Assembly: GCA_040766985.1 (NCBI GenBank) | Contig: JAXGPL010000002.1 | Span: 165,273-229,272, forward strand | Source: JAXGPL01 sp040766985 | GTDB taxonomy: Bacteria; Bacillota; Sulfobacillia; JAUYEG01 | Direction of reading: 5' to 3' | Length of the DNA stretch: 64,000 nucleotides | Shown here: in pieces, positions 50,427 to 59,169 of the stretch | Layout: every line of letters starts with the position of its first letter | Position numbering within the stretch: position 1 is the first letter of the stretch | The notes under the pieces: model-generated | Seen by the model: the letters and a program-made list of their open reading frames with translations, nothing else | Databases searched by the model: none | What the model was told of the DNA's origin: nothing | Program-made: the position numbers and the translations under genes

Positions 50427-51052
50427 AAAGCAATCCGCCGGTCGAGTGCCTCATCGTGGGCGCTCCGGGCGTGGGCAAGACCATGTTCGCCCTCGCGTTC
50501 CTGGAAAGCCTCGGCCTCGATGAAGCCCTCATCTACCGGGAAGCCCCCGGGGGCCGCCTCACGGGCCGGGTCTGGCGGATTGCCGAAGCCAAGCAGGCGT
50601 TGGTGGGGCAGGGGGCCGGAACCACGCGGGGCCTTCAGTGGGCCACCGTCGATCTGCCGCTCGGCCTGGCCAAGGGCAGGCGACCCGTGACGATTGTGGA
50701 CTCGACCGGCCTGCCGGCAGGTGTATCGGAGGACGAGGAGATCAGGGAAGGCGCGGCGCAAACCATTGCCCTGCTCAAGCGCATCCAAGTGATCCTGCAC
50801 CTTGTCGACCTGACCGCCGGCGGCCTGACCGATGTGGACACTGCACTGATCCGCTTCGGCCGCCAACTGCCCGCGGGCAGGTACTTCCTGCTGGCGAGCA
50901 AGGCCGACCAGGCTGGTGCGCACGACTCGCTCGCGCGGCTGCGAGGTTCGGCGAACGGGCTTGACGTGCTTGCGGTGTCAGCGCTGTGCCGTCACGACAT
51001 GCTGGCTTTCACGCGCCGCCTCCGGCGTGCCCTGAACGGGCCCGTGCTATAA
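50423..51052 (+). CDS. small GTPase-like protein
   Basis: Predicted cytoplasmic GTPase of 209 residues. The P-loop is GAPGVGKT (residues 13-20). A DSTGLP segment in the DxxG position and ASKAD in the NKxD position suggest a noncanonical G domain. GTG at 50423 overlaps the spoVK stop, so translation is coupled. It lies between spoVK and hflX. The function is unknown; a sporulation- or ribosome-linked role is inferred only from its neighbours. Confidence 0.75.
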   Translation: MKSNPPVECLIVGAPGVGKTMFALAFLESLGLDEALIYREAPGGRLTGRVWRIAEAKQALVGQGAGTTRGLQWATVDLPLGLAKGRRPVTIVDSTGLPAGVSEDEEIREGAAQTIALLKRIQVILHLVDLTAGGLTDVDTALIRFGRQLPAGRYFLLASKADQAGAHDSLARLRGSANGLDVLAVSALCRHDMLAFTRRLRRALNGPVL

Positions 51053-51053
51053 T
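51045..51053 (+). promoter_or_regulatory. extended -10 promoter for hflX
   Basis: TGCTATAAT, an extended -10 element, overlaps the stop codon of the upstream GTPase gene. It would place transcription start near 51060, before the likely hflX start. No good -35 is visible, as is common for extended -10 promoters. Confidence 0.5.
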
Positions 51054-51111
51054 GGCCATGGCCCGGCTTCATGACGGGCCAAGAAGACTCGCTCACTGGA
51101 CGGTGAACTCA

Positions 51112-52412
51112 TTGCAGCCTCAATACCCCCGGGGCAGAGCACTGCTCCTTGGCGTGGACCTGCCGCGCTCCCAGCACAAGGCGACCGAGCCCGTAATCGC
51201 CACCGAGGAGTCGCTGGCCGAACTCGCGCGCCTTGCCGAAACGGCAGGGTATGAGCCGGTTCGCGTAATCACCCAACGGCGTGACGCTCCAGACCCCGCG
51301 CATTTCGTTGGTTCGGGCAAGATCGATGAGATCCGGGCGGCGGCCGAGGAGTCTGAGTGTGATGTGCTGCTGTTCGACCACGAACTCAGCGGGATCCAGG
51401 CCCGTAACCTCGAAGAGGGCACCGGGCTTCGCGTTCTCGACCGCACACAGCTGATCCTTGAGATCTTCGCCGCGCGCGCAGAGCAAGGAAGGCAGACTGC
51501 AGGTCGACCTCGCCCGCCTGATGTACGAGCTTCCCAGGCTGACCGGGCACGGCGCCGAAATGTCCCGCCTCGGCGCCAGCGCCGGCCAGTACACCAGGGG
51601 CCCCGGCGAGACCAGGCTCGAAGCCGACAGGCGAGTGATCCGGCAGCCGTCCGAGCGACCTGCGCAAGGAGATCGAGGAACTGCGCAAGCACCGCTCCCT
51701 GCACCGGCAAAGCAGGCGGCGGATCCCGATGCCGGTGATCTCGGTTGTGGGCTATACCAACGCCGGCAAATCCACGCTGCTCAACGCCCTCACCGGTTCA
51801 GAGGTCCTGGCTGAGGACAAGCTGTTTGCCACGCTCGACCCGACGACCCGTGGCGTGGACCTGCCGGGCGGGGGGCGCGCACTCGTCACCGACACGGTCG
51901 GCTTCATCCGGAGGCTGCCGCACCAGCTCGTTGCGGCCTTCCGGGCCACGCTCGAGGAGGTTGCGGAAGCGGACCTGCTGATCCACGTCATTGACGCGTC
52001 TTCTCCCATCGCGGCCGAGCAGGCAACGGTCGTGCGCACCGTGCTCACGGAGACCGGCGCAGCCGATGTCCCGGTCATCGTCGCCCTCAACAAAGCCGAT
52101 GCCCTCGACGCCGCGGATGCCGAGCGGCTGCGGAGGCTTTTTCCGGGCGCCGTGCTCATATCCGCCCTGACGGCCGCCGGTCTCGACGACCTGCTGGAGG
52201 CGGTTTCTTTTGAGCTGCGGCAATGGCGTGAGGACGTTCACCTTGTGATTCCCTACGACTCATCGGACCTTGCCGCATTGCTGCACGAGTCAGGGGAGGT
52301 CCGCAGCGAGAGTTTCGGCCCCGCGGGCGTGGAGATACACGCTTCCGTCGACCGCGGCACGGCGGCGCGCGTCCGCAAGCAACTGGCACAGAAGGCCGCG
52401 GGCAGAGGCTAG
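51112..52412 (+). CDS. hflX: ribosome-dissociating GTPase HflX, two frameshifts
   Basis: GTPase that splits stalled ribosomes. TTG at 51112 follows GGACGGTGA; in-frame ATGs at 51052 and 51058 lie on top of the putative promoter, so the start is uncertain. The N-terminal domain reads ALLLGVDLPRS, AHFVGSGKIDEI and LLFDHELSGIQARNLEE. The frame shifts at ~51480 to EGRLQVDLARLMYELPRLTG and RGPGETRLEADRR, then again at ~51645. The G domain is VVGYTNAGKSTLLNALTGSEV, DTVGFIRRLPHQL and ALNKAD. Three frames joined by two one-base steps give a full-length ~430-residue HflX. Bacillus has the same gene (ynbA) before ynbB. Confidence 0.9.
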
Positions 52413-52415
52413 GCG

Positions 52416-53687
52416 ATGTCGTCGCGGGGCGGCGGGGAATCCCCGAATACGGCGCTGGCTGCGGCGATCACGGCGGCAGGGCGCGACCTGACGACGCACG
52501 GAGCCGAAATCGACCTGCTCTCCCAGACCCTGCAGCGCAAAGTGCTACAGGCCTTTCGCGCCGCACGAGTCAGTGAGGCCGACCTCGGCGCCGGCACGGG
52601 CTACGGCTACGGGGACCGGGGCAGAGACGCCGTGGACCGGGTTTTCGCGGCAGCCATGGACGCCGGGGCCGCGCTGGTTCGGTCGCAGGTGGTTTCCGGA
52701 ACGCATGCTCTGGCCGTTGCGCTCTTCGGCATCTTGCGGCCCGGGGACAAGATCCTTTCCGCCACGGGAGCGCCCTACGACACCCTGCGTCCGGTCATCG
52801 GCCCGGGGCCGATGTCGCTCCATGAGATGGGCGTCTCGTATGTCCAGGTCGACCCATGGGCGCAGGGTGGGGTCCGGATCGACCTGGCATCACTGGAAGA
52901 GGCACTGCGGAGGGAGACCCCGAGAGCTGTCCTGATCCAGCGCTCGCGTGGTTACACGCTCAGAAGGTCATTATCCCAACCGGACCTGGCGCCGCTTATC
53001 GCGCTGGTCAAACGTGTCTCGCCGGAGTCCATCGTGGTCGTGGACAACTGCTACGCCGAGTTCGTCGAACCCCTCGAACCCACGGCCTACGGTGCGGACC
53101 TGCTGTGCGGCTCGCTCATCAAGAACCCGGGCGGCGGTATCGCACCGACCGGCGGATACGTAGCCGGCCGCGAAGACCTCGTCGAGCGTGCGGCCCACCG
53201 GCTTTACGCTCCGGGCCTAGGCCCGGCCGTCGGACCGGGCCTCGTTCCGGCGCGGCTATTGCTCCAGGGCTTGTTTCTTGCGCCGGGGGCGGTGGCTTCC
53301 GCGCTCAAGGGCGCGGTATACGCGTCCTCGCTGTTTGCGGCACTAGGTTTCGGCGTTGACCCCCTTCCGTCCGACAGGCGGGGCGACATCATCCAGGCGA
53401 TCGCCCTTGGCAGGCGGGATCTAGTGGAGGTATTCTGCCGCGCGATCCAGGGGCATTCCCCGGTCGACTCGGAGGCGAGGCCCGAATTTGCGCCAATGCC
53501 CGGTTACGACCACGACGTCATCATGGCGGCCGGCACGTTTGTGCAGGGAGCGTCACTCGAATTGAGCGCCGATGCGCCGGATCGGCCGCCCCATTGGGTG
53601 TTTCTGCAGGGAGGACTTGGTGTCGGCTACGCGATGGCCGCTGCCGAAGCGGCGGCCGCGGCGGTGCTGGCAGCCAAAGGCAGCTAA
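52416..53687 (+). CDS. ynbB: YnbB-like PLP-dependent protein (methionine gamma-lyase/aluminium resistance family)
   Basis: Predicted pyridoxal-phosphate enzyme of fold type I, 423 residues. The cofactor region shows GTGYGYGDRGRD, SQVVSGTHALAVALFG, VVVDNCYAEFVEP (the PLP-contacting Asp) and the Schiff-base Lys in GSLIKNPGGGIAPTGGYVAG. The family is often annotated as methionine gamma-lyase or aluminium resistance protein, but the real reaction is not established. It follows hflX by 3 bases and precedes glnR, as in Bacillus. Confidence 0.88.
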   Translation: MSSRGGGESPNTALAAAITAAGRDLTTHGAEIDLLSQTLQRKVLQAFRAARVSEADLGAGTGYGYGDRGRDAVDRVFAAAMDAGAALVRSQVVSGTHALAVALFGILRPGDKILSATGAPYDTLRPVIGPGPMSLHEMGVSYVQVDPWAQGGVRIDLASLEEALRRETPRAVLIQRSRGYTLRRSLSQPDLAPLIALVKRVSPESIVVVDNCYAEFVEPLEPTAYGADLLCGSLIKNPGGGIAPTGGYVAGREDLVERAAHRLYAPGLGPAVGPGLVPARLLLQGLFLAPGAVASALKGAVYASSLFAALGFGVDPLPSDRRGDIIQAIALGRRDLVEVFCRAIQGHSPVDSEARPEFAPMPGYDHDVIMAAGTFVQGASLELSADAPDRPPHWVFLQGGLGVGYAMAAAEAAAAAVLAAKGS

Positions 53688-53774
53688 GCGCCGGCGCCCG
53701 CCGGTTGCCGATCTAAGATCTCACACTCGACACCGCCTGCCGGCCCCAGCTAGGTTAGTTGTCATGTGACCCCA

Positions 53775-53804
53775 TTGTAATGTCAGGTTAGTTTACAATA
53801 TACT
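53775..53804 (+). promoter_or_regulatory. glnR promoter with GlnR operator in the spacer
   Basis: -35 TTGTAA (53775-53780), 18-base spacer, -10 TATACT (53799-53804). The spacer holds TGTCAGGTTAGTTTACA (53781-53797), an exact match to the GlnR/TnrA site TGTNA-N7-TNACA. Bound GlnR would cover both promoter hexamers, so autorepression in nitrogen excess is expected. Confidence 0.85.
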
Positions 53805-53853
53805 TTACATGGCTTCGATGGGCCAATATAGTCAAACCAAAGAGGTGGCCGAG

Positions 53854-54237
53854 ATGACTGATGTCGGGAATGACACTCCGGTTTACCCGATCGGGGTGGT
53901 CCGCAAGTTGACCAGTCTCAGCGACCGGCAGATCCGTTATTACGAGCAGGTCGGCCTTCTGCGGCCGGCGCGTTCGCCGGGCAAGCGGCGGATGTACTCG
54001 CAGCAAGAGGTCGAGACCCTCAGGCGGATCAAGATGGAGATGGAGCGTGGCCTGCGCACGGACGAGATCAGGGAAAAGCTCGGCCTCGGGCGCGCCAGCC
54101 ACGACCGTCCCACATCGCCCCCCGTGCGCGGGCAACTACCTCATTACGCGGGCGGCGAGCCGTTGGCGGACGCCGAGCCAGACGTAGAGACGCGCCGCGC
54201 GTTCATGGCGCGCCGGGGCCCGCGCGAAGACGGTTAG
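53854..54237 (+). CDS. glnR: GlnR-like MerR-family nitrogen regulator
   Basis: Repressor of glutamine synthetase when nitrogen is plentiful. The MerR-type helix-turn-helix starts VYPIGVVRKLTSLSDRQIRYYEQVGLLRPARS (partly quoted), with RIKMEMERGL and a short variable tail, as in GlnR/TnrA. The ATG at 53854 is chosen because GAGGTGG precedes it by five bases and the promoter -10 ends at 53804; the in-frame ATG at 53809 would fall at the transcription start. Length is 127 residues. It is upstream of glnA. Confidence 0.88.
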   Translation: MTDVGNDTPVYPIGVVRKLTSLSDRQIRYYEQVGLLRPARSPGKRRMYSQQEVETLRRIKMEMERGLRTDEIREKLGLGRASHDRPTSPPVRGQLPHYAGGEPLADAEPDVETRRAFMARRGPREDG

Positions 54238-54295
54238 CGAAGGGCCAGAGCCAGGGACGTGAAGACGGGCAGGCAAAAAGAGAGGGGATCGGCAA

Positions 54296-55630
54296 TTGGC
54301 CAGGATGACGCAGGAGACAGTCACGCAGCGAGTTAAAGAACTCAACGTCAAGTTCGTCAATCTACAATTCACAGACATTCTCGGGAACATCAAGAACGTT
54401 GCCATCCCCGTCCAGCAACTCGACAAGGCCCTTGACGGGCAGATCATGTTTGACGGCTCCTCCATCGAAGGTTTTGTTAGGATCGAGGAGTCGGATATGT
54501 TCCTGATGCCCGATCTTGATACCTTCGCGATTCTCCCGTGGCAGAGCGGCGACGATGGATCGACGGCCAGGTTGATCTGCGACGTGTACAACCCCGACGG
54601 CACGCCGTTTGAGGGTTGCCCCCGCGGGTGTCTACGGCGGGTCGTAAAGGAAGCCGTCCAGCTAGGATACACGATGTTCGCCGGCCCGGAGGCCGAGTTC
54701 TTCCTCTTCCAGCAGGGTCCCGATGGGCGGGCGTCCACCCAGACCCACGACCAGGGGTCGTACTTCGACTTCTCGCCGATCGACAAGGGCGAGGACGCTC
54801 GCCGCGAGATGGTGATGACCCTTGAGCAACTGGGCTTCGAGGTCGAGCGTTCACAGCACGAGGCCGCTCCCGGTCAGCACGAGATCGCCTTCCGGTATGC
54901 CGAGGCGCTGCAGACCGCCGACAACATCCTGACCTTCCGGTTGGTGGTCCGCACTGTCGCGCAACGGCACGGACTGCACGCCACGTTCATGCCCAAGCCC
55001 GTGTTCGGTATCAACGGTTCAGGTATGCACACGCACCAATCTCTTTTCAAGGACGGCAGGAACGCGTTCCACGATCCGGCCGCGCCCTACGAGCTCAGCA
55101 AGGTCTGTATGCAGTACCTGGCCGGGCTGATGGCGCACGTAAGGGGTTTCACGGCGATCACCAACCCTCTCGTCAACTCCTATAAGCGCTTGGTCCCGGG
55201 TTATGAAGCGCCGGTCTATATCGCGTGGTCGGAAACCAACCGGAGCCCGCTAATCCGGATCCCGGCCCGGCGCGGTACGGGCACCCGGCTCGAACTGCGC
55301 AGCCCGGACCCGTCCTGCAACCCGTACCTGGCAATGGCCGTGATGCTCAAGGCCGGCCTCGATGGAATCAGGAAGGGCAGCAGGCCCCCCGAGCCCATCA
55401 ATCGCAACATCTACAAGATGACCGCGGCGGAACGTCTTGCCGCAGGCGTCGGGTCGCTGCCCGGGACCCTGACTGAAGCTCTGGCTGCCCTGTCTGAAGA
55501 CGATGTGGTCCGGGAAGCGCTTGGTGAGCACATCTACCGCCGGTTTGTCGAGGCCAAGCAGATTGAGTACGACGTCTACCGTACCCAGATCCACCAGTGG
55601 GAGCTCGACCAGTACCTTAACGTGTTCTAG
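54296..55630 (+). CDS. glnA: glutamine synthetase, type I (GlnA)
   Basis: Makes glutamine from glutamate, ammonia and ATP; dodecameric. TTG at 54296 lies after GAGGGG at 54282-54287. Signatures: FDGSSIEGFVRIEESDM, the metal-binding GPEAEFFLF, MPKPVFGINGSGMH and TNRSPLIRIPARR (ATP site). The NRNIYKM segment corresponds to the adenylylation region. At 444 residues, without the 25-residue GSI-beta insertion and with FVRIEESD, it resembles the feedback-inhibited GSI-alpha of Bacillus. It is co-transcribed with glnR and presumably controlled by the same operator. Confidence 0.95.
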   Translation: MARMTQETVTQRVKELNVKFVNLQFTDILGNIKNVAIPVQQLDKALDGQIMFDGSSIEGFVRIEESDMFLMPDLDTFAILPWQSGDDGSTARLICDVYNPDGTPFEGCPRGCLRRVVKEAVQLGYTMFAGPEAEFFLFQQGPDGRASTQTHDQGSYFDFSPIDKGEDARREMVMTLEQLGFEVERSQHEAAPGQHEIAFRYAEALQTADNILTFRLVVRTVAQRHGLHATFMPKPVFGINGSGMHTHQSLFKDGRNAFHDPAAPYELSKVCMQYLAGLMAHVRGFTAITNPLVNSYKRLVPGYEAPVYIAWSETNRSPLIRIPARRGTGTRLELRSPDPSCNPYLAMAVMLKAGLDGIRKGSRPPEPINRNIYKMTAAERLAAGVGSLPGTLTEALAALSEDDVVREALGEHIYRRFVEAKQIEYDVYRTQIHQWELDQYLNVF

Positions 55631-55634
55631 GCAA

Positions 55635-55690
55635 TTCCGGATCGCACGGTTTGCGGTTCGAGCCGGTATCTGGGCCGGAGCTATCCGGAA
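55635..55690. terminator. inverted repeat between convergent glnA and tatC
   Basis: TTCCGGAT (55635-55642) and ATCCGGAA (55683-55690) form an 8-bp palindromic pair around a 40-base loop that contains further CCGG matches. It sits between convergent stop codons and reaches into the end of tatC. Terminator function is a guess. Confidence 0.3.
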
Positions 55691-56415
55691 CGGGCGGTGC
55701 GCAGGCGCATCAGGCGCGCTACCAGGATCGACAGTTCGTACAGCACCACCATTGGCAGGGTCATCGTGAGCTGCGAGACCACGTCGGGCGGGGTCAACAG
55801 CGCGGCTGCGATCAGGATGGCCAGCAGAACCCAGCGCCGCGACCGCGCAAGGCTTCGGGGAGTCACGACGCCCAGACGGCTCAGAACCCCGACTGCCAGC
55901 GGAAGCTGGAAGGCAAAGCCGAACGGCAGGATGGAGTTGACGACAAACCGGGTATATAGGGTCACGGAGATGGCGGGCGTGACGCCGGGGACAACGAATC
56001 TGCGAAGCCAGACGAGTACCGTGGGCACCATGACCGCGTACCCGAAGACGAGCCCGAGTCCGAACATCAGCGACCCAACGGGCAGGATCAGGGCGAGCGC
56101 CCGCCGCTCCGAAGGGTACAGCCCCGGCCTGGCAAACGCATATAACTGGTACATAAGCACGGGCCATCCCAACGGCAGGCCGATTAGCACCGCAACGCGC
56201 AGGTGGGCGGAAAACGCCTCGGCCGGCCCGTAGAAGAACGTCGTCGCCACGGGGCGAAGGAGAAACTCCAGAAGCTTCGCGGATAGAGTCAGGGAAAGAG
56301 CCGTCGTGACCGCAAATGCGAAGAGGGTCCGCAGGAGCCTTTTCCTCAGCTCGGTGAGATGCTCGCCAAGGGGCTGCTGGAACTCCTCAGGGTTGCGAGT
56401 CACTGCCCGGCCCAT
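55681..56415 (-). CDS. tatC: Sec-independent protein translocase TatC
   Basis: Polytopic core of the twin-arginine exporter, 244 residues with six predicted membrane helices. The N-terminal PLGEHLTELRKRLLRTL is the signal-peptide-binding signature (HLxELRxRL), followed by FFYGPAEAFSAHLRVAV and FGYAVMVP. It starts 3 bases after the tatA stop. The exporter is next to the genes for a Tat-dependent formate dehydrogenase. Confidence 0.94.
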   Translation of the reverse strand: MGRAVTRNPEEFQQPLGEHLTELRKRLLRTLFAFAVTTALSLTLSAKLLEFLLRPVATTFFYGPAEAFSAHLRVAVLIGLPLGWPVLMYQLYAFARPGLYPSERRALALILPVGSLMFGLGLVFGYAVMVPTVLVWLRRFVVPGVTPAISVTLYTRFVVNSILPFGFAFQLPLAVGVLSRLGVVTPRSLARSRRWVLLAILIAAALLTPPDVVSQLTMTLPMVVLYELSILVARLMRLRTARSG

Positions 56416-56418
56416 TGC

Positions 56419-56733
56419 TTAGCGGGGCTGGTCTTCGTTCGGGGCGGCTTGAGCGTCTCCGGCGCCTTCGTCTGGGCCGTCTCTACCGTCGCCGCCGTCT
56501 CTGTCGCTGGTGCCGGCGCCGCCCCTCGATGCTTCTTCAACGGCACCAGGTTTTGCGGCCTGCTCAATCTCGTCCCGCGCCTCCTCAAGCTCCCGGCCGA
56601 GATCGCTTGTGGCCCGCCTGAATTCCCGGATGGCCTTGCCCAGCGACCTTCCCATCTCGGGCAGGCGGCTCGGTCCGAACAGGATCAGCGCCGCAAGCAG
56701 GACAATGAGAACCTCGGACATGCCAATACGCAC
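56419..56733 (-). CDS. tatA: Sec-independent protein translocase TatA/TatB
   Basis: One membrane helix (SEVLIVLLAALILFGPSRLPEMG, partly quoted), the family FGPxxLPE motif, an amphipathic helix (LGKAIREFRRATSDLG) and a long acidic, Gly-rich tail. GTG at 56733 is eight bases after GAGG; upstream codons to 56802 lack support. Length is 104 residues. It is the first gene of the tatAC pair and follows a strong hairpin, so it may have its own promoter. Confidence 0.9.
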   Translation of the reverse strand: MRIGMSEVLIVLLAALILFGPSRLPEMGRSLGKAIREFRRATSDLGRELEEARDEIEQAAKPGAVEEASRGGAGTSDRDGGDGRDGPDEGAGDAQAAPNEDQPR

Positions 56734-56783
56734 GGCTATCGCCTCGCTTAGCTTCACTAGCGATATGCTTCCCGAATTACGAA

Positions 56784-56817
56784 CCGCAGGGGCCGACCTC
56801 ACGGGCGGCCCCTGCGG
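56784..56817 (-). terminator. hairpin between rnfD and tatA
   Basis: CCGCAGGGGCCG (56784-56795) pairs perfectly with CGGCCCCTGCGG (56806-56817), a 12-bp stem with a 10-base loop, 19 bases after the rnfD stop. The downstream minus-strand sequence has only a few T. It likely ends the fdh-rnf transcript. Confidence 0.6.
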
Positions 56818-56836
56818 AAGACCGGTTATCTTGCCC

Positions 56837-57784
56837 CTACGAGTGGCCGAACAGCTTCGGCCTGGTTACACGGTCGATCCAGTGGGCGGCCGGGTTCATC
56901 AACAGAACCGAGAACCCAACGCCCTCAGGCGGCGCCCCGAAGACGCGGAACAGCACAATCAGCACTCCGATTGCGGCGCCGAAGATGAGCCTGCCGTTGT
57001 TGGTAACCGGCGCGGTCACCCAGTCCGTGGCCATAAAGAACGCCGCGAGCAGAAGGCCGCCCGACAGCACCTGGTGGACGGGGTATTTGCCCAGCACCAA
57101 GGTAAGGACAAAAACCGTGCCGATCATCGAGACGGGGATCCGCCAACTGATGTGTTTGCGCCAGATCAGGTACAGCCCACCTGCGATCAGAGCCAAGGCC
57201 GAGACCTCTCCCATCGCCCCGCCGGGGAAGGCGGTCAGGAGCTGGAGCGGGCTCGGCGCCCCGGCGAGGTTGTTGCCCTTGAGCATCGCCAGAGGCGTCG
57301 CCTGGCTCGTCGCGTCGGCCATCGCCAATTGCAGCCGGGTCAAGCCAAGGATCGGGCTGATCCAGCTGAAAAGTGGCGCCAGCACGATAGGGACGATCCG
57401 TCCGAACAACGCGGGGTTGAACCAGTTCCACCCCAGTCCGCCCATCAGTTCTTTGGCGACCCCGACGGCCAGGAAGGCGCTGATAATCGCCATCCACCAC
57501 GCCGTCGTCGGCGCATAGCACAGCGCCAGAAGCCAGCCGGTCACGATCGCGCTGAGGTTGCCGATCTGCGGTTTCTTGCCCAGGCGGGGCCGCACGATCA
57601 GTTCGGAGGCTACCGCCGATGCAACGCATAGCACCAGCATGATCAGAGCGTTCAACCGGTAGAGGTAGAGCGCGACAAGCGTCACCGGCACCAGGGCCAG
57701 GATGACGTCGCGCATCGCATCCGCCACGGCGTCGCGTTGCTTGAGGTGTGGAGGCGGTGTTACATGGAGCTTCGGGTCAGCCAT
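56837..57784 (-). CDS. rnfD: RnfD-like membrane subunit
   Basis: Integral membrane subunit of Rnf-type electron transport, 315 residues with about eight hydrophobic helices. RnfD carries covalent FMN on a Thr in an SGATPL-type motif; here it is TSQATPL (near residue 164), with Gln at the usual Gly. GGLGWNWFNPALFGR and AFFMATDWVTAPVT are typical. ATG at 57784 overlaps the rnfC stop by one base (TGATG), after GGGAGG. The genes for RnfG, E, A and B are not next to it. Confidence 0.87.
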   Translation of the reverse strand: MADPKLHVTPPPHLKQRDAVADAMRDVILALVPVTLVALYLYRLNALIMLVLCVASAVASELIVRPRLGKKPQIGNLSAIVTGWLLALCYAPTTAWWMAIISAFLAVGVAKELMGGLGWNWFNPALFGRIVPIVLAPLFSWISPILGLTRLQLAMADATSQATPLAMLKGNNLAGAPSPLQLLTAFPGGAMGEVSALALIAGGLYLIWRKHISWRIPVSMIGTVFVLTLVLGKYPVHQVLSGGLLLAAFFMATDWVTAPVTNNGRLIFGAAIGVLIVLFRVFGAPPEGVGFSVLLMNPAAHWIDRVTRPKLFGHS

Positions 57785-59127
57785 CACTTTTTCGCCTCCC
57801 TTTCCCGGCGCCGCCTATCGTTGATTGCCCGCTTGGCCTGCCTAACCCAGTCGACGATCGGCCGCTTGGAGGGGCAGACGTAGGCGCAAGATCCGCATTC
57901 GAAGCAGTCCATCGCGTTCCACTTCTCAGCGCCGTCCCAGTTGCCCCGTTCGGCGTAGATGCCGATCATGTTGGGCATCAGTCCCATCGGGCATGACTCC
58001 ACGCACTTGCCGCACCTGACGCACGCCAGGACGGGGTGGGTGTCGACGTATTCTTGGGTCAGGACTACGATGCCAGAGGTGCCCTTCTGAACCGGCACGC
58101 TCATGTCGTCGATCGCCCAACCGGTCATGGGGCCGCCGAGGATCACCTTGCCGGGCGGAGCCGCAAACCCGCCGCACTGGTCGATGAGGAACGACACAGG
58201 CGTGCCGATGTGAACCTCAAGGTTACCTGGTCTGTTGACGGCGCCGGTGACTGTCAATACCCGCTTGGTCAGCGGCGTGCCGTCCCTCACTGCGTCCAGC
58301 ATCGCAAGGGCGGTGCCGACGTTCTGGACGAGCGCGCCGACCTCGCTCGGCAGTTTGCCCGGCGGTACTTCGCGGTCGAGGACAGCCTTGATCAGTTGCT
58401 TCTCGGCCCCCTCGGGGTACTTGACCTGGCATCTGGCGACACTGACTTCGGGGTCCCCATTGAGCCTGGATTCGAGCAGTTCGATGGCGTCGGGCTTGTT
58501 GGTTTCGATGCCGATGTAAGCGTGCTTGGCCCCCACGACCCGGACGAGCATCCGCGACGCCTCGATCAGGTCGTCGGGACGCTGCAACATCAAGGCCTGA
58601 TCGCAGGTCAGAAACGGCTCACACTCGCAGCCGTTGATGATCACGGTGTCAATCGGTTTGTCCTTTGGAGGCGCGATCTTAACGCTTGCCGGGAATGCCG
58701 CCCCTCCCAGGCCGACGATACCCGCTTCGCGCACCATTTGCTTGATCTGCTCGCTGTCGAGTTGCCGCCAGTCGCCCTTCTCTCCGGCGGCGACGGCTTC
58801 TTGCCGTTCGTCGGGGGCGATCACGATGCAGTTGACCATCGCCCCGGTGAAGTTGCGACGCGGCTCGATCGCCTTGACCGTGCCGGACACAGATGAGTGC
58901 ACCGGCGCGGAGATGAAGGCTGCACAGTCTCCGATCTTCTGGCCGACCAGTACCCGGTCGCCGACCGCCACCTGGGGCTCACACGGAGCCCCGATGTGTT
59001 GCGACAGCGGTATGACCATCTCAGGTGCCGGCGGGATCTCGCGGATCGGTGACCCTGCGGTGGGCTCCTTATGCTCAGGCGGGTGAATGCCGCCTCGAGA
59101 AAAGGTCTTTACGCTCACTGCGCTCAC
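57784..59127 (-). CDS. rnfC: RnfC-like Fe-S electron-transport subunit
   Basis: 447-residue peripheral subunit, in Rnf the site of NADH oxidation and electron entry. The N-terminal RnfC signature is FSRGGIHPPEHK. The middle has the flavin/NADH-domain glycine-rich motif GIVGLGGAAFP, INGCECEPFLTCD and EGAEKQLI. Two ferredoxin-type motifs close the protein: CVRCGKCVESCP and CFECGSCAYVCP. GTG at 59127 follows GGAGGGAG. It is co-oriented with fdhB upstream (42 bases away, with a small hairpin between) and coupled to rnfD. Confidence 0.9.
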   Translation of the reverse strand: MSAVSVKTFSRGGIHPPEHKEPTAGSPIREIPPAPEMVIPLSQHIGAPCEPQVAVGDRVLVGQKIGDCAAFISAPVHSSVSGTVKAIEPRRNFTGAMVNCIVIAPDERQEAVAAGEKGDWRQLDSEQIKQMVREAGIVGLGGAAFPASVKIAPPKDKPIDTVIINGCECEPFLTCDQALMLQRPDDLIEASRMLVRVVGAKHAYIGIETNKPDAIELLESRLNGDPEVSVARCQVKYPEGAEKQLIKAVLDREVPPGKLPSEVGALVQNVGTALAMLDAVRDGTPLTKRVLTVTGAVNRPGNLEVHIGTPVSFLIDQCGGFAAPPGKVILGGPMTGWAIDDMSVPVQKGTSGIVVLTQEYVDTHPVLACVRCGKCVESCPMGLMPNMIGIYAERGNWDGAEKWNAMDCFECGSCAYVCPSKRPIVDWVRQAKRAINDRRRREREAKK

Positions 59128-59146
59128 TACGCTCCCTCCGTTCGCC

Positions 59147-59164
59147 CGGCGGGCAGGCCCGCCG
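59147..59164 (-). promoter_or_regulatory. intercistronic hairpin fdhB-rnfC
   Basis: CGGCGGG (59147-59153) and CCCGCCG (59158-59164) form a perfect 7-bp stem with a 4-base loop, between fdhB and the ribosome site of rnfC. It may alter RNA processing or readthrough and so set the subunit ratio. Confidence 0.35.
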
Positions 59165-59169
59165 CGAGG

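Noticed and set aside
55650..55670. GGTTCGAGCC resembles a tRNA T-loop.
   Set aside because: The flanking bases cannot form a T-stem and no tRNA body surrounds it.
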